Positions 26,586 to 34,446 of a DNA stretch of 64,000 nt are shown here, piece after piece. The notes below the pieces were generated by a model. It saw only the letters and a program-made list of their open reading frames with translations. It was not told the DNA's origin and did not search any database. A program made the position numbers and the translations under genes. The stretch comes from an uncultured Sphingomonadaceae bacterium (GTDB taxonomy: Bacteria > Pseudomonadota > Alphaproteobacteria > Sphingomonadales > Sphingomonadaceae): contig CANLSQ010000001.1 of the NCBI GenBank assembly GCA_947493955.1, positions 1 to 64,000 on the forward strand, written 5' to 3'. Each line of letters opens with the position of its first letter. The first letter of the stretch is position 1.

Positions 26586-27472
26586 TGGCTGCTGCTGATC
26601 AGTTGTCGGACCATATTGGCGGGCGATGGCTAACCGCGCTTTTACTGGTTCTGACGCTGTGTGCCTTTGCCGGTAACAGTTTGCTGAATCGCGCGGCACT
26701 TGACGAAAACACCATTGATTGGGCGAGCTTCACTGCTATCCGCTTGGTATCCGGTGCGATCCTGTTGGGACTGCTATTTGGCTTTCGTCATCGCAGTGCG
26801 GTTCTGCCGCGGCGCGATACGATTGTTCCGGCGGTTGCACTCTTCCTCTATGCTGTCAGTTTCTCCTTTGCCTATGTGTCCCTGGATGCCGCCATTGGAG
26901 CCCTGATCCTGTTTCCGGCCGGGCAATTGAGCCTGCAGATGATCGGCATATTTCGCGGTATCTTTCCGACGGCTATCCAATGGGCCGGCTTGTTGCTGGC
27001 CATTGCCGGATTAGCTGTCTTTCTGGCACCAGGAGATACTGCGCCACCGCTGGTTGGCGGATTGATCATGGCGCTCGCGGGAATTTCTTGGGGTTTCTAT
27101 AGCTGGGCCGGCAAGGGCGCGGCGCGGCCTGCTCTTGCGACAGCGCGGAATTTTGTCGGCGCGGCATTGTTGTGCTCGCTCCTGATTCCGTTGCTCGGCA
27201 GCAGTGAACAGGTTCAACCAACCGGCATCCTGTTGGCGATAATCTCGGGCACCATCACATCGGGGCTGGGCTATGTTACCTGGTATGCTGTCCTGCCGAG
27301 ATTGTCCGTCAGCACAGCCGCCGCCTCTCAGCTTTCGGTGCCGGCCATTGCTGCGCTGGGCGGAGTGTTGCTGCTGGGTGAAACGCTGAACACGCGGTTT
27401 TTCATCGGCAGCGCGATGATCTTTGCCGGGATTGGTTTGACGATGTTGAGGTGCAGGGCCTTCAAGTCATAG
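26585..27472 (+). CDS. EamA/DMT-family membrane transporter
   Basis: A 295-aa protein of ten predicted transmembrane helices in two EamA repeats (first about 18-140, second about 155-290). Typical strings are AIRLVSGAILLGLLFGF and SQLSVPAIAALGGVLLLGETL near the end of the second repeat. Substrates of this drug/metabolite superfamily vary (amino acids, nucleosides, drugs) and cannot be assigned. It starts at GTG 26585 overlapping the GST stop (TAGTG) and ends overlapping by six bases the leftward gene at 27467. Confidence 0.85.
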   Translation: MAAADQLSDHIGGRWLTALLLVLTLCAFAGNSLLNRAALDENTIDWASFTAIRLVSGAILLGLLFGFRHRSAVLPRRDTIVPAVALFLYAVSFSFAYVSLDAAIGALILFPAGQLSLQMIGIFRGIFPTAIQWAGLLLAIAGLAVFLAPGDTAPPLVGGLIMALAGISWGFYSWAGKGAARPALATARNFVGAALLCSLLIPLLGSSEQVQPTGILLAIISGTITSGLGYVTWYAVLPRLSVSTAAASQLSVPAIAALGGVLLLGETLNTRFFIGSAMIFAGIGLTMLRCRAFKS

Positions 27473-27832
27473 TTTTCTTTTCTGTCGAAACTTACTCGAT
27501 AGTGCGATATGGGAAGATCGATTTTGGAGTCTCGCGAAAGCTGTATTGGGTTCGTCCATTGGACAGGAATGAAGTGTTCGATCTCGGAATCTTGGCATCA
27601 TTTCTATCCTTACAATTTCTTCGAACGTTACTACGGCGGGGATGTCCCCATCATATTTCTGAAAGTCTTCGAAAAACTCTGAATTCCGCAATGAATCCAT
27701 CGCAAGATATTCAGCTTTCTCAGCATTCAGAGCTCTGACATAAAGGTTGGTATAAAATCGCACCAAACCATGCATATCAAAAAGCTCTCCGGGGTAATTT
27801 TCCCCATGAACAAAGCATCGATAGTTGGGCAT
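27467..27832 (-). CDS. Unknown protein at the end of the crtW-crtZ unit
   Basis: A 121-aa protein, MPNYRCFVHGENYPGELF..., with VRFYTNLYVRALNAEKAEYLAM and VVTFEEIVRIEMMP. Its N-terminus resembles a small uncharacterised proteobacterial group with the pattern R-C-F-V-x-G-x-N-(F/Y)-P and a later FYT-x-x-(F/Y)V-x-A...AE, which I know only as hypothetical. The C-terminus is basic and seems family-divergent. It starts two bases after the crtZ stop, so it is read with crtZ. The region looks somewhat AT-richer than its neighbours and may be a later insertion. Confidence 0.55.
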   Translation of the reverse strand: MPNYRCFVHGENYPGELFDMHGLVRFYTNLYVRALNAEKAEYLAMDSLRNSEFFEDFQKYDGDIPAVVTFEEIVRIEMMPRFRDRTLHSCPMDEPNTAFARLQNRSSHIALSSKFRQKRKL

Positions 27833-27834
27833 TC

Positions 27835-28332
27835 CTAGCTTAAAGCATCCCGCACAACCGCTGTCCCAGCTTTGCGTTGTGCTTTCAGCTCGGCCTTCAG
27901 CTTGGCCGGATCGCGGGCGAAAACAAAACCAAAGCTCACGCCGCCTTCCTTGCCAATGGTTGCGTGATGCAGTTTATGGGCTTGCACGAGCCGTTTGGCA
28001 TAGCCGCTTTTGGGTACATATTTAAAGTAACGTTGATGGACCAGGCCATCATGGATCAGGGTGTAGATGACACCATAGGCCGTAACGCCCATGCCCATCC
28101 ACCACAGCACATCCGAATAGAGCGCACCGATAGCAAATAGCGAAATGGCGATGGCCGCGCCGACCAAGCCAAAATAGTCATTTTTCTCCAGCATATTGTC
28201 ATGCGGTTCATGATGGTCACGATGCCAGCCCCAACCCCAGCCATGCATGATATATTTATGCGCCGCCCAGGCGACAAATTCCATCGCGATGACCGTGCTG
28301 ATAACGATAAGGCTGATCGCCCAAATGCTCAT
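27835..28332 (-). CDS. crtZ: Beta-carotene hydroxylase CrtZ
   Basis: CrtZ is a non-heme di-iron hydroxylase adding 3-hydroxyls to beta-ionone rings. The 165-aa membrane protein carries all histidine motifs: HKYIMH (25-30), HRDHHEPHD (37-45), HDGLVH and HKLHHAT. With CrtW upstream it should yield astaxanthin or related ketohydroxy carotenoids from beta-carotene; the upstream carotene genes (crtE, crtB, crtI, crtY) are not in the window. Its ATG overlaps the crtW stop by four bases (ATGA), which should set equal amounts of the two enzymes. Confidence 0.95.
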   Translation of the reverse strand: MSIWAISLIVISTVIAMEFVAWAAHKYIMHGWGWGWHRDHHEPHDNMLEKNDYFGLVGAAIAISLFAIGALYSDVLWWMGMGVTAYGVIYTLIHDGLVHQRYFKYVPKSGYAKRLVQAHKLHHATIGKEGGVSFGFVFARDPAKLKAELKAQRKAGTAVVRDALS

Positions 28333-29144
28333 AAACTATTCTTTTCTGATGACATATGTCTGTGCAGCGCAACTATACCGGATCGACGAAGCTTTGGCAA
28401 AGCCCACCACGGGGTTTTCGGCGAAAGATGATGCTCGTGATGATAGCCAAAATGGAAACAGGAGAGCAAAGATGCCAATGGTCCAAATTCATTACTGCGC
28501 GCATTATGTTCGTCAGTAAACACGGTTATGTGCGGTTTTTTCAGATGGCGGTGCGGACGATAGGTGCCAAAATAGAATAGCTGGAAGGAAGAGGCAATGG
28601 CAGGCAATCCATAGAGCAGAACGATATTTGCGATCGGAATGTCAAAGACAAGCCAGTAGATTGTTACGATGGTGAAAACATATAGCGCCGATGACAGGCC
28701 GAAATAGCGTTTCAGGAAGGTCATGTACCAGCGGCCGAAATGATCCGGATTATAGGCATCAAAGTCAGGATCCTTTGCGGTGCCTGAATATTTGTGATGA
28801 TCCCAGTGGGCATCGCGCATTTTGCGCCAGCCAAAACCGGCATAGAAGGCCAGCAGGAAAGCGCCTATCCCCTCGTTCAGTCTCTTTTTGCCCGGCGCTA
28901 ATGATCCATGCATGCCGTCATGCGCGGCTATGAACATGCCGACCGAGAGCCAGCATTGCACCGCAAAGATAATTGGAATCAAAAACCAGTTGCTAGTATC
29001 AATCCGATAGAAAAACATCGCATAGACGTGAACGGCCAGCCAAGTTCCCAATATCGCTGCAATCAGGGACAGGCCAATTACTGCCTGATGCCGACTGGCG
29101 GCCGACATTTTTTCATTGTTTGCCAGAGATTTGTCTTTCTTCAT
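28329..29144 (-). CDS. crtW: Beta-carotene ketolase CrtW
   Basis: CrtW adds 4-keto groups to beta-ionone rings. The 271-aa integral membrane protein of the fatty-acid desaturase superfamily has HDGMHG (75-80), HWDHHKYSG (113-121), and a C-terminal HFGYHHEHH; four-plus hydrophobic helices surround them. The motifs and length match CrtW rather than acyl desaturases (about 240-260 aa). It is first in the leftward crtW - crtZ - unknown unit. The divergent leuC start is 116 bases upstream, so both promoters share that gap. ATG 29144 lacks a clear ribosome binding site; M13 at 29108 is an alternative. Confidence 0.93.
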   Translation of the reverse strand: MKKDKSLANNEKMSAASRHQAVIGLSLIAAILGTWLAVHVYAMFFYRIDTSNWFLIPIIFAVQCWLSVGMFIAAHDGMHGSLAPGKKRLNEGIGAFLLAFYAGFGWRKMRDAHWDHHKYSGTAKDPDFDAYNPDHFGRWYMTFLKRYFGLSSALYVFTIVTIYWLVFDIPIANIVLLYGLPAIASSFQLFYFGTYRPHRHLKKPHITVFTDEHNARSNEFGPLASLLSCFHFGYHHEHHLSPKTPWWALPKLRRSGIVALHRHMSSEKNSL

Positions 29145-29213
29145 GTGATCTGGATAAAGCCGCAGTGCGATAAAGAAAGACGGACTTCGTGCCGTATCTT
29201 CCGCAGTATCTGC

Positions 29214-29219
29214 TATAAT
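29214..29219 (+). promoter_or_regulatory. TATAAT -10 box upstream of leuC
   Basis: A perfect -10 hexamer TATAAT lies 41 bases before the leuC ATG. No good -35 hexamer is visible at 16-18 bases, so the element may rely on an extended -10 or an activator. No leucine-rich leader peptide is visible in the short leader. Confidence 0.4.
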
Positions 29220-29259
29220 GGCTTTTCGCCATGCATATTACTCGCTAACGACGGACATT

Positions 29260-30702
29260 ATGGAACAGGACAGACCCCAAACACTTTACGAAAAAATCTG
29301 GAATGCGCATGTCGTGGATCAACGCGATGACGGCACAGCGCTCATTTATATCGACCGCCATCTGGTCCATGAAGTGACGAGCCCGCAGGCTTTTGAGGGG
29401 TTGCGGAAAGCGGGGCGCCAGGTCCGTCGGCCAGACCTGACGCTGGCCGTTCCCGATCATAATCTGCCGACGACGGCGCGCGTTGATGCGAATGGCAACA
29501 AGATACCTATTGCCGACCCGCAAAGCGCCGCGCAGCTTGAGGCATTGGAAGCCAATGCACCGGCCTTCGGCATCAAATATATCGGCGCCAGCGACAGGGA
29601 ACAGGGCATTGTCCATGTGATCGGCCCTGAGCAGGGTTTTACGCTGCCTGGTACGACTTTGGTTTGCGGGGACAGCCATACGGCGGCGCATGGTGCACTT
29701 GGTGCGCTCGCATTTGGCATCGGAACCAGCGAAGTCGAGCATGTTCTTGCCACCCAGACGTTGCAGCTATCCCGCTCCAAATCGATGGAAATCCGGGTCG
29801 AGGGGTTGCTTGGCCCCGGCATCAGTCCAAAAGATCTGATTTTGCACATTATTGGTGTCATTGGCGCGGCGGGCGGAACCGGTCATGTCATCGAGTATCG
29901 CGGCGAAGTTTTCGAGCAAATGTCGATTGAAGGCCGGTTGACCGTGTCGAACATGTCGATCGAAGCCGGTGCACGCGCCGGACTAATCGCCCCGGATGAC
30001 AAGACTTTTGCTTATTTGAAAGGCCGTCCGATGGCTCCGAAAGGTGCTGATTGGGATGCGGCGGTCGCCTATTGGAAAACGCTGAAGTCCGACGACGGTG
30101 CCCGGTTCGACAAAAGCGTGACCATCAACGCGGCCGATGTCGCTCCTACAGTGACCTGGGGAACCAGTCCGGAAGATGTGATTCCGGTGACCGGCCATGT
30201 TCCCGCGCCTGAAAGCTTTGCCGATCCGTCGAAGCAGGATGCAGCACGCAAGTCGCTGGACTATATGGGGCTGGCTTCCGGGCAGGCATTAAGTGATGTC
30301 TCTGTAGAGAATATCTTTATCGGTAGCTGCACCAACAGCCGGATAGAGGATCTGCGCGCCGCGGCCAAAGTGCTGGACGGGCGAAAGAAAGCCGAGGGCG
30401 TGAAATGGGCTATTGTTGTTCCCGGATCGGGTCTCGTCAAAGCTCAGGCGGAGGCCGAAGGGCTGGACAAGATTTTCACGGCTTCTGGCTTTGAATGGCG
30501 CGAACCGGGCTGCTCGGCCTGTCTAGGCATGAACCCTGACAAAGTGCCTGCTGGTGAACGCTGCGCCTCCACCTCCAATCGCAATTTCGTTGGGCGCCAG
30601 GGGCCGGGTGCCAGAACCCATCTCATGTCCCCTGCGATGGCCGCTGCGGCAGCGGTTACCGGGAAACTTACTGATGTCCGTGAATTAATGGGCGTGAACT
30701 GA
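29260..30702 (+). CDS. leuC: 3-isopropylmalate dehydratase large subunit
   Basis: LeuC, with LeuD, isomerises 2-isopropylmalate to 3-isopropylmalate in leucine synthesis. The 480-aa aconitase-type protein has [27 protein letters not shown] and the 4Fe-4S ligands C357 (GSCTNSR), C418 and C421 (PGCSACLG). ATG 29260 gives the family start [19 protein letters not shown]; an upstream ATG at 29218 is not conserved-looking. The operon is leuC - small membrane protein - leuD. Confidence 0.96.
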   Translation: MEQDRPQTLYEKIWNAHVVDQRDDGTALIYIDRHLVHEVTSPQAFEGLRKAGRQVRRPDLTLAVPDHNLPTTARVDANGNKIPIADPQSAAQLEALEANAPAFGIKYIGASDREQGIVHVIGPEQGFTLPGTTLVCGDSHTAAHGALGALAFGIGTSEVEHVLATQTLQLSRSKSMEIRVEGLLGPGISPKDLILHIIGVIGAAGGTGHVIEYRGEVFEQMSIEGRLTVSNMSIEAGARAGLIAPDDKTFAYLKGRPMAPKGADWDAAVAYWKTLKSDDGARFDKSVTINAADVAPTVTWGTSPEDVIPVTGHVPAPESFADPSKQDAARKSLDYMGLASGQALSDVSVENIFIGSCTNSRIEDLRAAAKVLDGRKKAEGVKWAIVVPGSGLVKAQAEAEGLDKIFTASGFEWREPGCSACLGMNPDKVPAGERCASTSNRNFVGRQGPGARTHLMSPAMAAAAAVTGKLTDVRELMGVN

Positions 30703-30720
30703 TAGGATAAGGTCTTAGAT

Positions 30721-30957
30721 ATGGCAGACGACAAGAAAAAGCCTGAAGATGACGGCAATGACGAAAAGAAGAGCAAATGGTCCACCGGCGCCAAAGTGGG
30801 GGCCGCTGTCGGTTCGGCGGCGGTCGCCGCAGCTCTGATATATGCGGGCCGGCACAAGATGCGCAAACTGGACGAGTTTAAGGCCGGCAAACCGAAGCCG
30901 GGCACACGTTATGAGAATGAGCCTGTCGATGATGCCGACGATGCGGGTGAAGAATGA
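30721..30957 (+). CDS. Small membrane-associated protein between leuC and leuD
   Basis: A 78-aa protein with a charged N-terminus ([15 protein letters not shown]), one hydrophobic Ala/Gly-rich segment (about 25-42, [18 protein letters not shown]) and an acidic C-terminus. No family recognised. Its last bases overlap the leuD ATG (ATGA), so it is translated together with leuD. Such insertions are seen in some sphingomonads, but I know no function. The hydrophobic stretch is short and Gly/Ala-rich, so membrane insertion is uncertain. Confidence 0.65.
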   Translation: MADDKKKPEDDGNDEKKSKWSTGAKVGAAVGSAAVAAALIYAGRHKMRKLDEFKAGKPKPGTRYENEPVDDADDAGEE

Positions 30958-31547
30958 AGCCGGTTCGCAAAGTTGAAGGTCGCGCCATTCCCTTTGGCCG
31001 GAAAAATGTCGACACCGATGTCATCATTTCCGCAAAATGGCTGAAAACTATATCGCGTGACGGATTGGGTGAAGGCGCGTTTGAATCGGTTCGCGCGCAA
31101 GAAGGGAATGTTTTTGACGATCCGGAATATGCCGGGGCGCCGATTCTAATTGCTGGCGATAATTTTGGTTGCGGATCGAGCCGCGAACATGCCGCTTGGG
31201 CACTTGACGACATGGGCGTGAAGGCAATTATCGCGCCGAGTTTTTCTGATATTTTTTCCAGTAACGCGTTCAAGAACGGCCTGCTGGCAATCCCTTTGCC
31301 GCAGGAAGCAATTGATCGTTTGATGGAGGTGGCCAAAACCGATCCCATTACCGTCGACATGGAAAGCATGAGCGTAACCACGCCCTTTCAGGATCGCTTC
31401 ACATTCGAGATGGATCCTTTCCGACAGCAATGCCTGATGGACGGGGTTGATGAAATAGACCTGACAATGGCAAAATCCGATGCCATAGAAGCGCATGAAA
31501 CGCGTGTCGATTCTGCGCAGTCCTGGCACAAGCCGGTGATGGCATAG
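30954..31547 (+). CDS. leuD: 3-isopropylmalate dehydratase small subunit
   Basis: LeuD is the swivel subunit of isopropylmalate isomerase. The 197-aa protein has [24 protein letters not shown] in parts, [17 protein letters not shown], the family hallmark, and a C-terminal [17 protein letters not shown] segment. The length fits LeuD (about 200 aa). It is coupled to the preceding small ORF through ATGA and ends 36 bases before the quinone-oxidoreductase-like gene. Confidence 0.95.
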   Translation: MKPVRKVEGRAIPFGRKNVDTDVIISAKWLKTISRDGLGEGAFESVRAQEGNVFDDPEYAGAPILIAGDNFGCGSSREHAAWALDDMGVKAIIAPSFSDIFSSNAFKNGLLAIPLPQEAIDRLMEVAKTDPITVDMESMSVTTPFQDRFTFEMDPFRQQCLMDGVDEIDLTMAKSDAIEAHETRVDSAQSWHKPVMA

Positions 31548-31583
31548 GGCGCCAAAAATAGATTTGGGAAAGAGGAAAAGAGT

Positions 31584-32585
31584 ATGAAAGCATTAATGTC
31601 CACAAAAGTTGGTGGTCCGGAAAGCCTGGAAATGTTGGATGTTGATGATCCGGTTGCCGGCAAGGGTCAGGTGGTCATTGATGTAAAGGCTTGCTCTATC
31701 AACTATCCCGATGTCCTGATCATTCAGGATATGTATCAGTTTAAACCACCCCGCCCCTTCGCGCCGGGCGGAGAAGTATCCGGTGTCATTTCCGAAGTTG
31801 GTGAGGGCGTGACTGGTCTGAAAGTGGGCGACAGGGTCGCGTCAACCACCGGTCATGGCGGCTTGGTTGAGAAAGTCGCTGTCGATCATAACAGCGTGTT
31901 CAAAATTCCGGATACCGTCAGCTTCGAAGATGCATCGGCGCTGATCCTTACATACGGTACATCTATTCATGCACTTGTCGATCGCGGTCACATCAAGGAA
32001 GGCGATACGCTTTTGGTATTGGGTGCCTCCGGCGGTGTTGGCATTGCCGCTGTTGAGCTGGGCAAAGCTTTCGGCGCGCGTGTGGTTGCCGCCGTGTCTT
32101 CCGAAGAAAAGGCAGCCTTTGCCAAAGAGGCAGGCGCAGATGAAACGGTAATTTACGAGCGGGCACCTTTTGACAAGGACCAGTCGAAAGCGCTGGCAGC
32201 GCAGTTCAAGGCAGCGGTCGGCCCCAATGGCGCGGATGTCGTTTACGATGCGGTTGGCGGTGACTATAGTGAGCCAGCGGTTCGGTCCATCGCCTGGGAA
32301 GGCCGGTTCCTGGTGGTCGGCTTCCCTGCAGGTATCGCCAAATTACCGCTTAATCTGACTTTGCTCAAATCCTGCGATGTTTGCGGTGTGTTCTGGGGCG
32401 CTTATGCGATGCGTGATCCGGCCGGTAACCGGTCTCATATCAATCGCCTGTTCAAGCTTTGGGGACAGGGGATGATTCAACCGCGTGTTTCGGAAGTCTT
32501 TGACTTTGCCGATGCTGGAAAAGCGATCAAAAAAATGGCCGATCGCGGCGCGATTGGTAAGCTGGTTGTGAAAGTTTCAGACTGA
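31584..32585 (+). CDS. NADPH:quinone oxidoreductase-like (MDR family)
   Basis: A 333-aa medium-chain dehydrogenase/reductase without the zinc cysteines. The GroES-like N-terminal domain (YPDVLIIQDMYQFKPPRPFAPGGEVSGVI) precedes a Rossmann domain with LLVLGASGGVGIAAVELGKAFGARVVA. It fits the quinone oxidoreductase / enoyl reductase group acting on enones or quinones with NADPH. GAGGAAAA lies about six bases before the ATG. It is rightward after leuD with a 36-base gap, possibly cotranscribed. Confidence 0.87.
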   Translation: MKALMSTKVGGPESLEMLDVDDPVAGKGQVVIDVKACSINYPDVLIIQDMYQFKPPRPFAPGGEVSGVISEVGEGVTGLKVGDRVASTTGHGGLVEKVAVDHNSVFKIPDTVSFEDASALILTYGTSIHALVDRGHIKEGDTLLVLGASGGVGIAAVELGKAFGARVVAAVSSEEKAAFAKEAGADETVIYERAPFDKDQSKALAAQFKAAVGPNGADVVYDAVGGDYSEPAVRSIAWEGRFLVVGFPAGIAKLPLNLTLLKSCDVCGVFWGAYAMRDPAGNRSHINRLFKLWGQGMIQPRVSEVFDFADAGKAIKKMADRGAIGKLVVKVSD

Positions 32586-32672
32586 ACGACCCGGGCCTCT
32601 TGTCGCTGATGCGACCAGTGCCTATTTTATCTAGAATGATCCAGAGATGGATAATGCCAGTAAGGGAAGATT

Positions 32673-32999
32673 ATGACCGGTTTTGAAGATCGCGAAAAAG
32701 CATTTGAGACAAAGTTCGCGCGCGATGAGGAAATGCAATTCAAGATCACAGCCCGGCGCAACCGGTTGCTTGGCGAATGGGCTGCGGAGAAAATGAACCT
32801 GACGGCAGAGGAAACAGACGCTTATGCCAAAGCAGTCGTTCAGGCCGATTTTGAAGAAGCGGGTGACGAAGACGTCATTCGTAAACTACTGGGCGATCTG
32901 ACGTCGGCAGGCGTCGATATTGACGATGCCGGTATCCGCACCGTGCTAACCGACAAGATGGTGGAAGCGCGCCGCCAGTTTATTGAAGAAGCTGAGTAG
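32673..32999 (+). CDS. F1-ATPase inhibitor zeta subunit (DUF1476)
   Basis: A 108-aa protein of the DUF1476 family, the alphaproteobacterial zeta subunit that blocks reverse rotation of F1-ATPase. The N-terminus GFEDREKAFETKFARDEE matches the inhibitory segment, followed by the four-helix bundle (KITARRNRLLGEWAAEKM ... DKMVEARRQFIEE). GGGAAG lies near the ATG. It is followed by bolA (11 bases) and grxD, a cluster typical for alphaproteobacteria. Whether this copy inhibits strongly varies among species. Confidence 0.9.
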   Translation: MTGFEDREKAFETKFARDEEMQFKITARRNRLLGEWAAEKMNLTAEETDAYAKAVVQADFEEAGDEDVIRKLLGDLTSAGVDIDDAGIRTVLTDKMVEARRQFIEEAE

Positions 33000-33010
33000 G
33001 ACGATCTGCA

Positions 33011-33244
33011 ATGCCTATGGCGAGCGACGATATTAAGGCAATGATCCTTGAAGCCTTTCCAGATGCGATTGTCGAAATTCAGGATCTGGCCGGCGATGGT
33101 GACCATTATGCGGCCAAAGTATTGGCGCCAGCATTTGCCGATATGAACCGGGTTAAACAGCATCAGGCCGTCTATGCGGCATTGAAAGGTAAAATGGGCG
33201 GAGAGCTGCACGCACTACAGCTGACCACCGGAGTACCAGAATAA
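33011..33244 (+). CDS. BolA-family protein
   Basis: A 77-aa BolA protein. The fold shows MILEAFPDAIVEIQDLAGDGDHYAAKVLAPAF, in which DGDHYAAKV is the family core with the conserved His, and HQAVYAALKGKMGGELHALQL. BolA proteins bind a shared 2Fe-2S cluster with a monothiol glutaredoxin; its partner is encoded 40 bases downstream. The small size and sequence fit the BolA2/IbaG-like group. It starts 11 bases after the zeta inhibitor stop. Confidence 0.9.
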   Translation: MPMASDDIKAMILEAFPDAIVEIQDLAGDGDHYAAKVLAPAFADMNRVKQHQAVYAALKGKMGGELHALQLTTGVPE

Positions 33245-33283
33245 TCGCGGGTCCCGAAGGGAACCTCGCAAAGGAGAATGAAG

Positions 33284-33619
33284 ATGAGCGACGCAGTAAA
33301 TGCAAAAATCGACACGATGGTCACATCCAATGATGTTGTGCTTTTCATGAAAGGCACACCGTTGTTTCCGCAATGCGGATTTTCCAGCAAAGCGGTTGCG
33401 ATCCTTGAGCATCTTGGTGTCGGCTTTGAGTCTGTCGATGTGCTTCAAGACATGGAAGTGCGCCAGGGCATCAAGGAATTTTCCGACTGGCCAACCATCC
33501 CGCAGCTTTATGTCAAAGGCGAATTTATTGGCGGCAGCGACATCATGATGGAAATGTATGAAGCCGGCGAATTGGGCGAGTTGATGGCCGAGAAAAAGGT
33601 CGCGCCTGCAGCCAGCTAG
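33284..33619 (+). CDS. grxD: Monothiol glutaredoxin (Grx4 type)
   Basis: A 111-aa monothiol glutaredoxin with active-site CGFS (Cys31), FMKGTP just before it, and the glutathione-binding features WPTIPQLYVKGEFIGGSDIM. This family carries 2Fe-2S clusters and acts with BolA in iron-sulfur trafficking or sensing. ATG 33284 is chosen because GGAG at 33273-33276 is seven bases away; the earlier ATG at 33278 is too close to it. It ends the zeta - bolA - grxD operon and is followed by two hairpins. Confidence 0.95.
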   Translation: MSDAVNAKIDTMVTSNDVVLFMKGTPLFPQCGFSSKAVAILEHLGVGFESVDVLQDMEVRQGIKEFSDWPTIPQLYVKGEFIGGSDIMMEMYEAGELGELMAEKKVAPAAS

Positions 33620-33635
33620 TCGTCATCTGATGGAC

Positions 33636-33702
33636 AATCGCCAACAGGCGATTTTCATCCGTGGAATCAAGAACGGCCCGGATTAGGATATCCGGGCCGT
33701 TT
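33636..33702 (+). terminator. Two stem-loops after grxD
   Basis: The first is AATCGCC-AACA-GGCGATT (33636-33653), with outer GATG/CATC. The second is a perfect 11-bp stem ACGGCCCGGAT / ATCCGGGCCGT (33673-33683 and 33690-33700) with a 6-base loop, then TTTCT. The second, 53 bases after the grxD stop, fits an intrinsic terminator with a short, imperfect T tract. Both suit ending the leu-to-grx transcript. Confidence 0.75.
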
Positions 33703-33740
33703 CTATGTGGGTATAGTGGGTTATTTAAATAATTTAATGA

Positions 33741-33813
33741 GAGGGGACGGCGGAGACCAGTACGCTGTCCCCCTCATTTGCGTTTCATGGGTGTGAAACA
33801 TAGGAACACCCAT
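33741..33813. other. Structured intergenic block with alternative hairpins
   Basis: This block lies in the gene-free stretch 33620-34077. GAGGGGACGGCG at 33741-33752 pairs with CGCTGTCCCCCTC at 33763-33775 with a mismatch and a bulge. ATGGGTGT (33787-33794) pairs with ACACCCAT (33806-33813), but GTTTCA (33782-33787) can instead pair with TGAAAC (33794-33799), making the two folds mutually exclusive. A palindrome TTATTTAAATAA (33721-33732) precedes them. It may be a small RNA, a riboswitch-like leader or a decayed element; no known family is recognised. The rest of the gap (about 33815-33970) shows nothing I can name. Confidence 0.4.
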
Positions 33814-33971
33814 AACCTTGCACCGGGCGTGCCAGTTTTGGCGCTATGCTACTTTATAAGTACTTAGATGGTAAATGCCGCTTTAACTTATTGGCTGTTG
33901 TAAATTTTCCCGACAAATGAGGCATCGGTTCAGTCCTATAATCAGAACAGGGTTCGCCAACCATTCATCGC

Positions 33972-34035
33972 AAATGTAAAATTTTACATTTACATCTGTG
34001 GTCGGAATAACTACAGATGTAGTCAGTAGTTATTC
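33972..34035 (+). promoter_or_regulatory. Compound operator upstream of the BlaI-type repressor
   Basis: Three overlapping dyads lie 43-106 bases before the repressor ATG. (1) A perfect 20-bp palindrome AAATGTAAAA/TTTTACATTT at 33972-33991. (2) ACTACA-GA-TGTAGT at 34010-34023, containing TACAnnTGTA, the known CopY/BlaI-family operator core; an imperfect copy TACATCTGTG is at 33991-34000. (3) GAATAACTAC (34005-34014) and GTAGTTATTC (34026-34035), a perfect 10-bp inverted repeat around it. This fits autoregulation of the repressor-protease operon. Confidence 0.65.
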
Positions 34036-34077
34036 TTGTCTCTCTACATTGGCAATTTCATTTGGGAGAAATTGGAT

Positions 34078-34446
34078 ATGGTCGAACGTATCAGTGATGC
34101 CGAACATGAGATTATGGAGGTGCTTTGGGAAAAGGCACCGCTGACCGCTACTGAAGTGGCCGACCGGGTTGCCGATGCCAAAGGCTGGTCGCTGCAAACC
34201 GTTAAAACCCTGCTGTCTCGTCTAGCTGCCAAGGCCGTTATCGGTACAGAGCGCGATGGCCGCAGGTTCCAATATTCACCACTGGTTGAGCGGGATACTT
34301 ATCTGGCTGGTGTTTCACGTAAATTTGTTGACCGTCTTTTCGGAGGGAAAGTCACACCGTTGGTTGCCCATTTGGCCGAGGCTGATGAGCTGAGCGATGA
34401 CGATATAAGGGAAATCGAAGAGCTTTTGAGGGAGTTGAAGGGATGA
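34078..34446 (+). CDS. BlaI/MecI/CopY-family repressor
   Basis: A 122-aa winged-helix repressor. The N-terminus ISDAEHEIMEVLWEKAPLTATEV, the recognition helix region KGWSLQTVKTLLSRL, and the wing GTERDGRRFQYSPLV are typical, followed by a helical dimerisation part ending LSDDDIREIEELLRELKG. Family members repress their own operon until a membrane protease inactivates them. GGGAG lies nine bases before ATG 34078. The next gene, an M56 protease, overlaps by four bases (ATGA), the standard sensor pairing. The upstream operator contains the family core TACAnnTGTA. Confidence 0.92.
   Translation: MVERISDAEHEIMEVLWEKAPLTATEVADRVADAKGWSLQTVKTLLSRLAAKAVIGTERDGRRFQYSPLVERDTYLAGVSRKFVDRLFGGKVTPLVAHLAEADELSDDDIREIEELLRELKG

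Noticed and set aside
29220-29259. Leucine attenuator leader before leuC
   Set aside because: The short leader has no leucine-codon run and no terminator-antiterminator pair.
33737-33799. A 19-codon ORF in the structured gap
   Set aside because: It has no ribosome binding site, and its sequence is better explained by the GC-rich stem.
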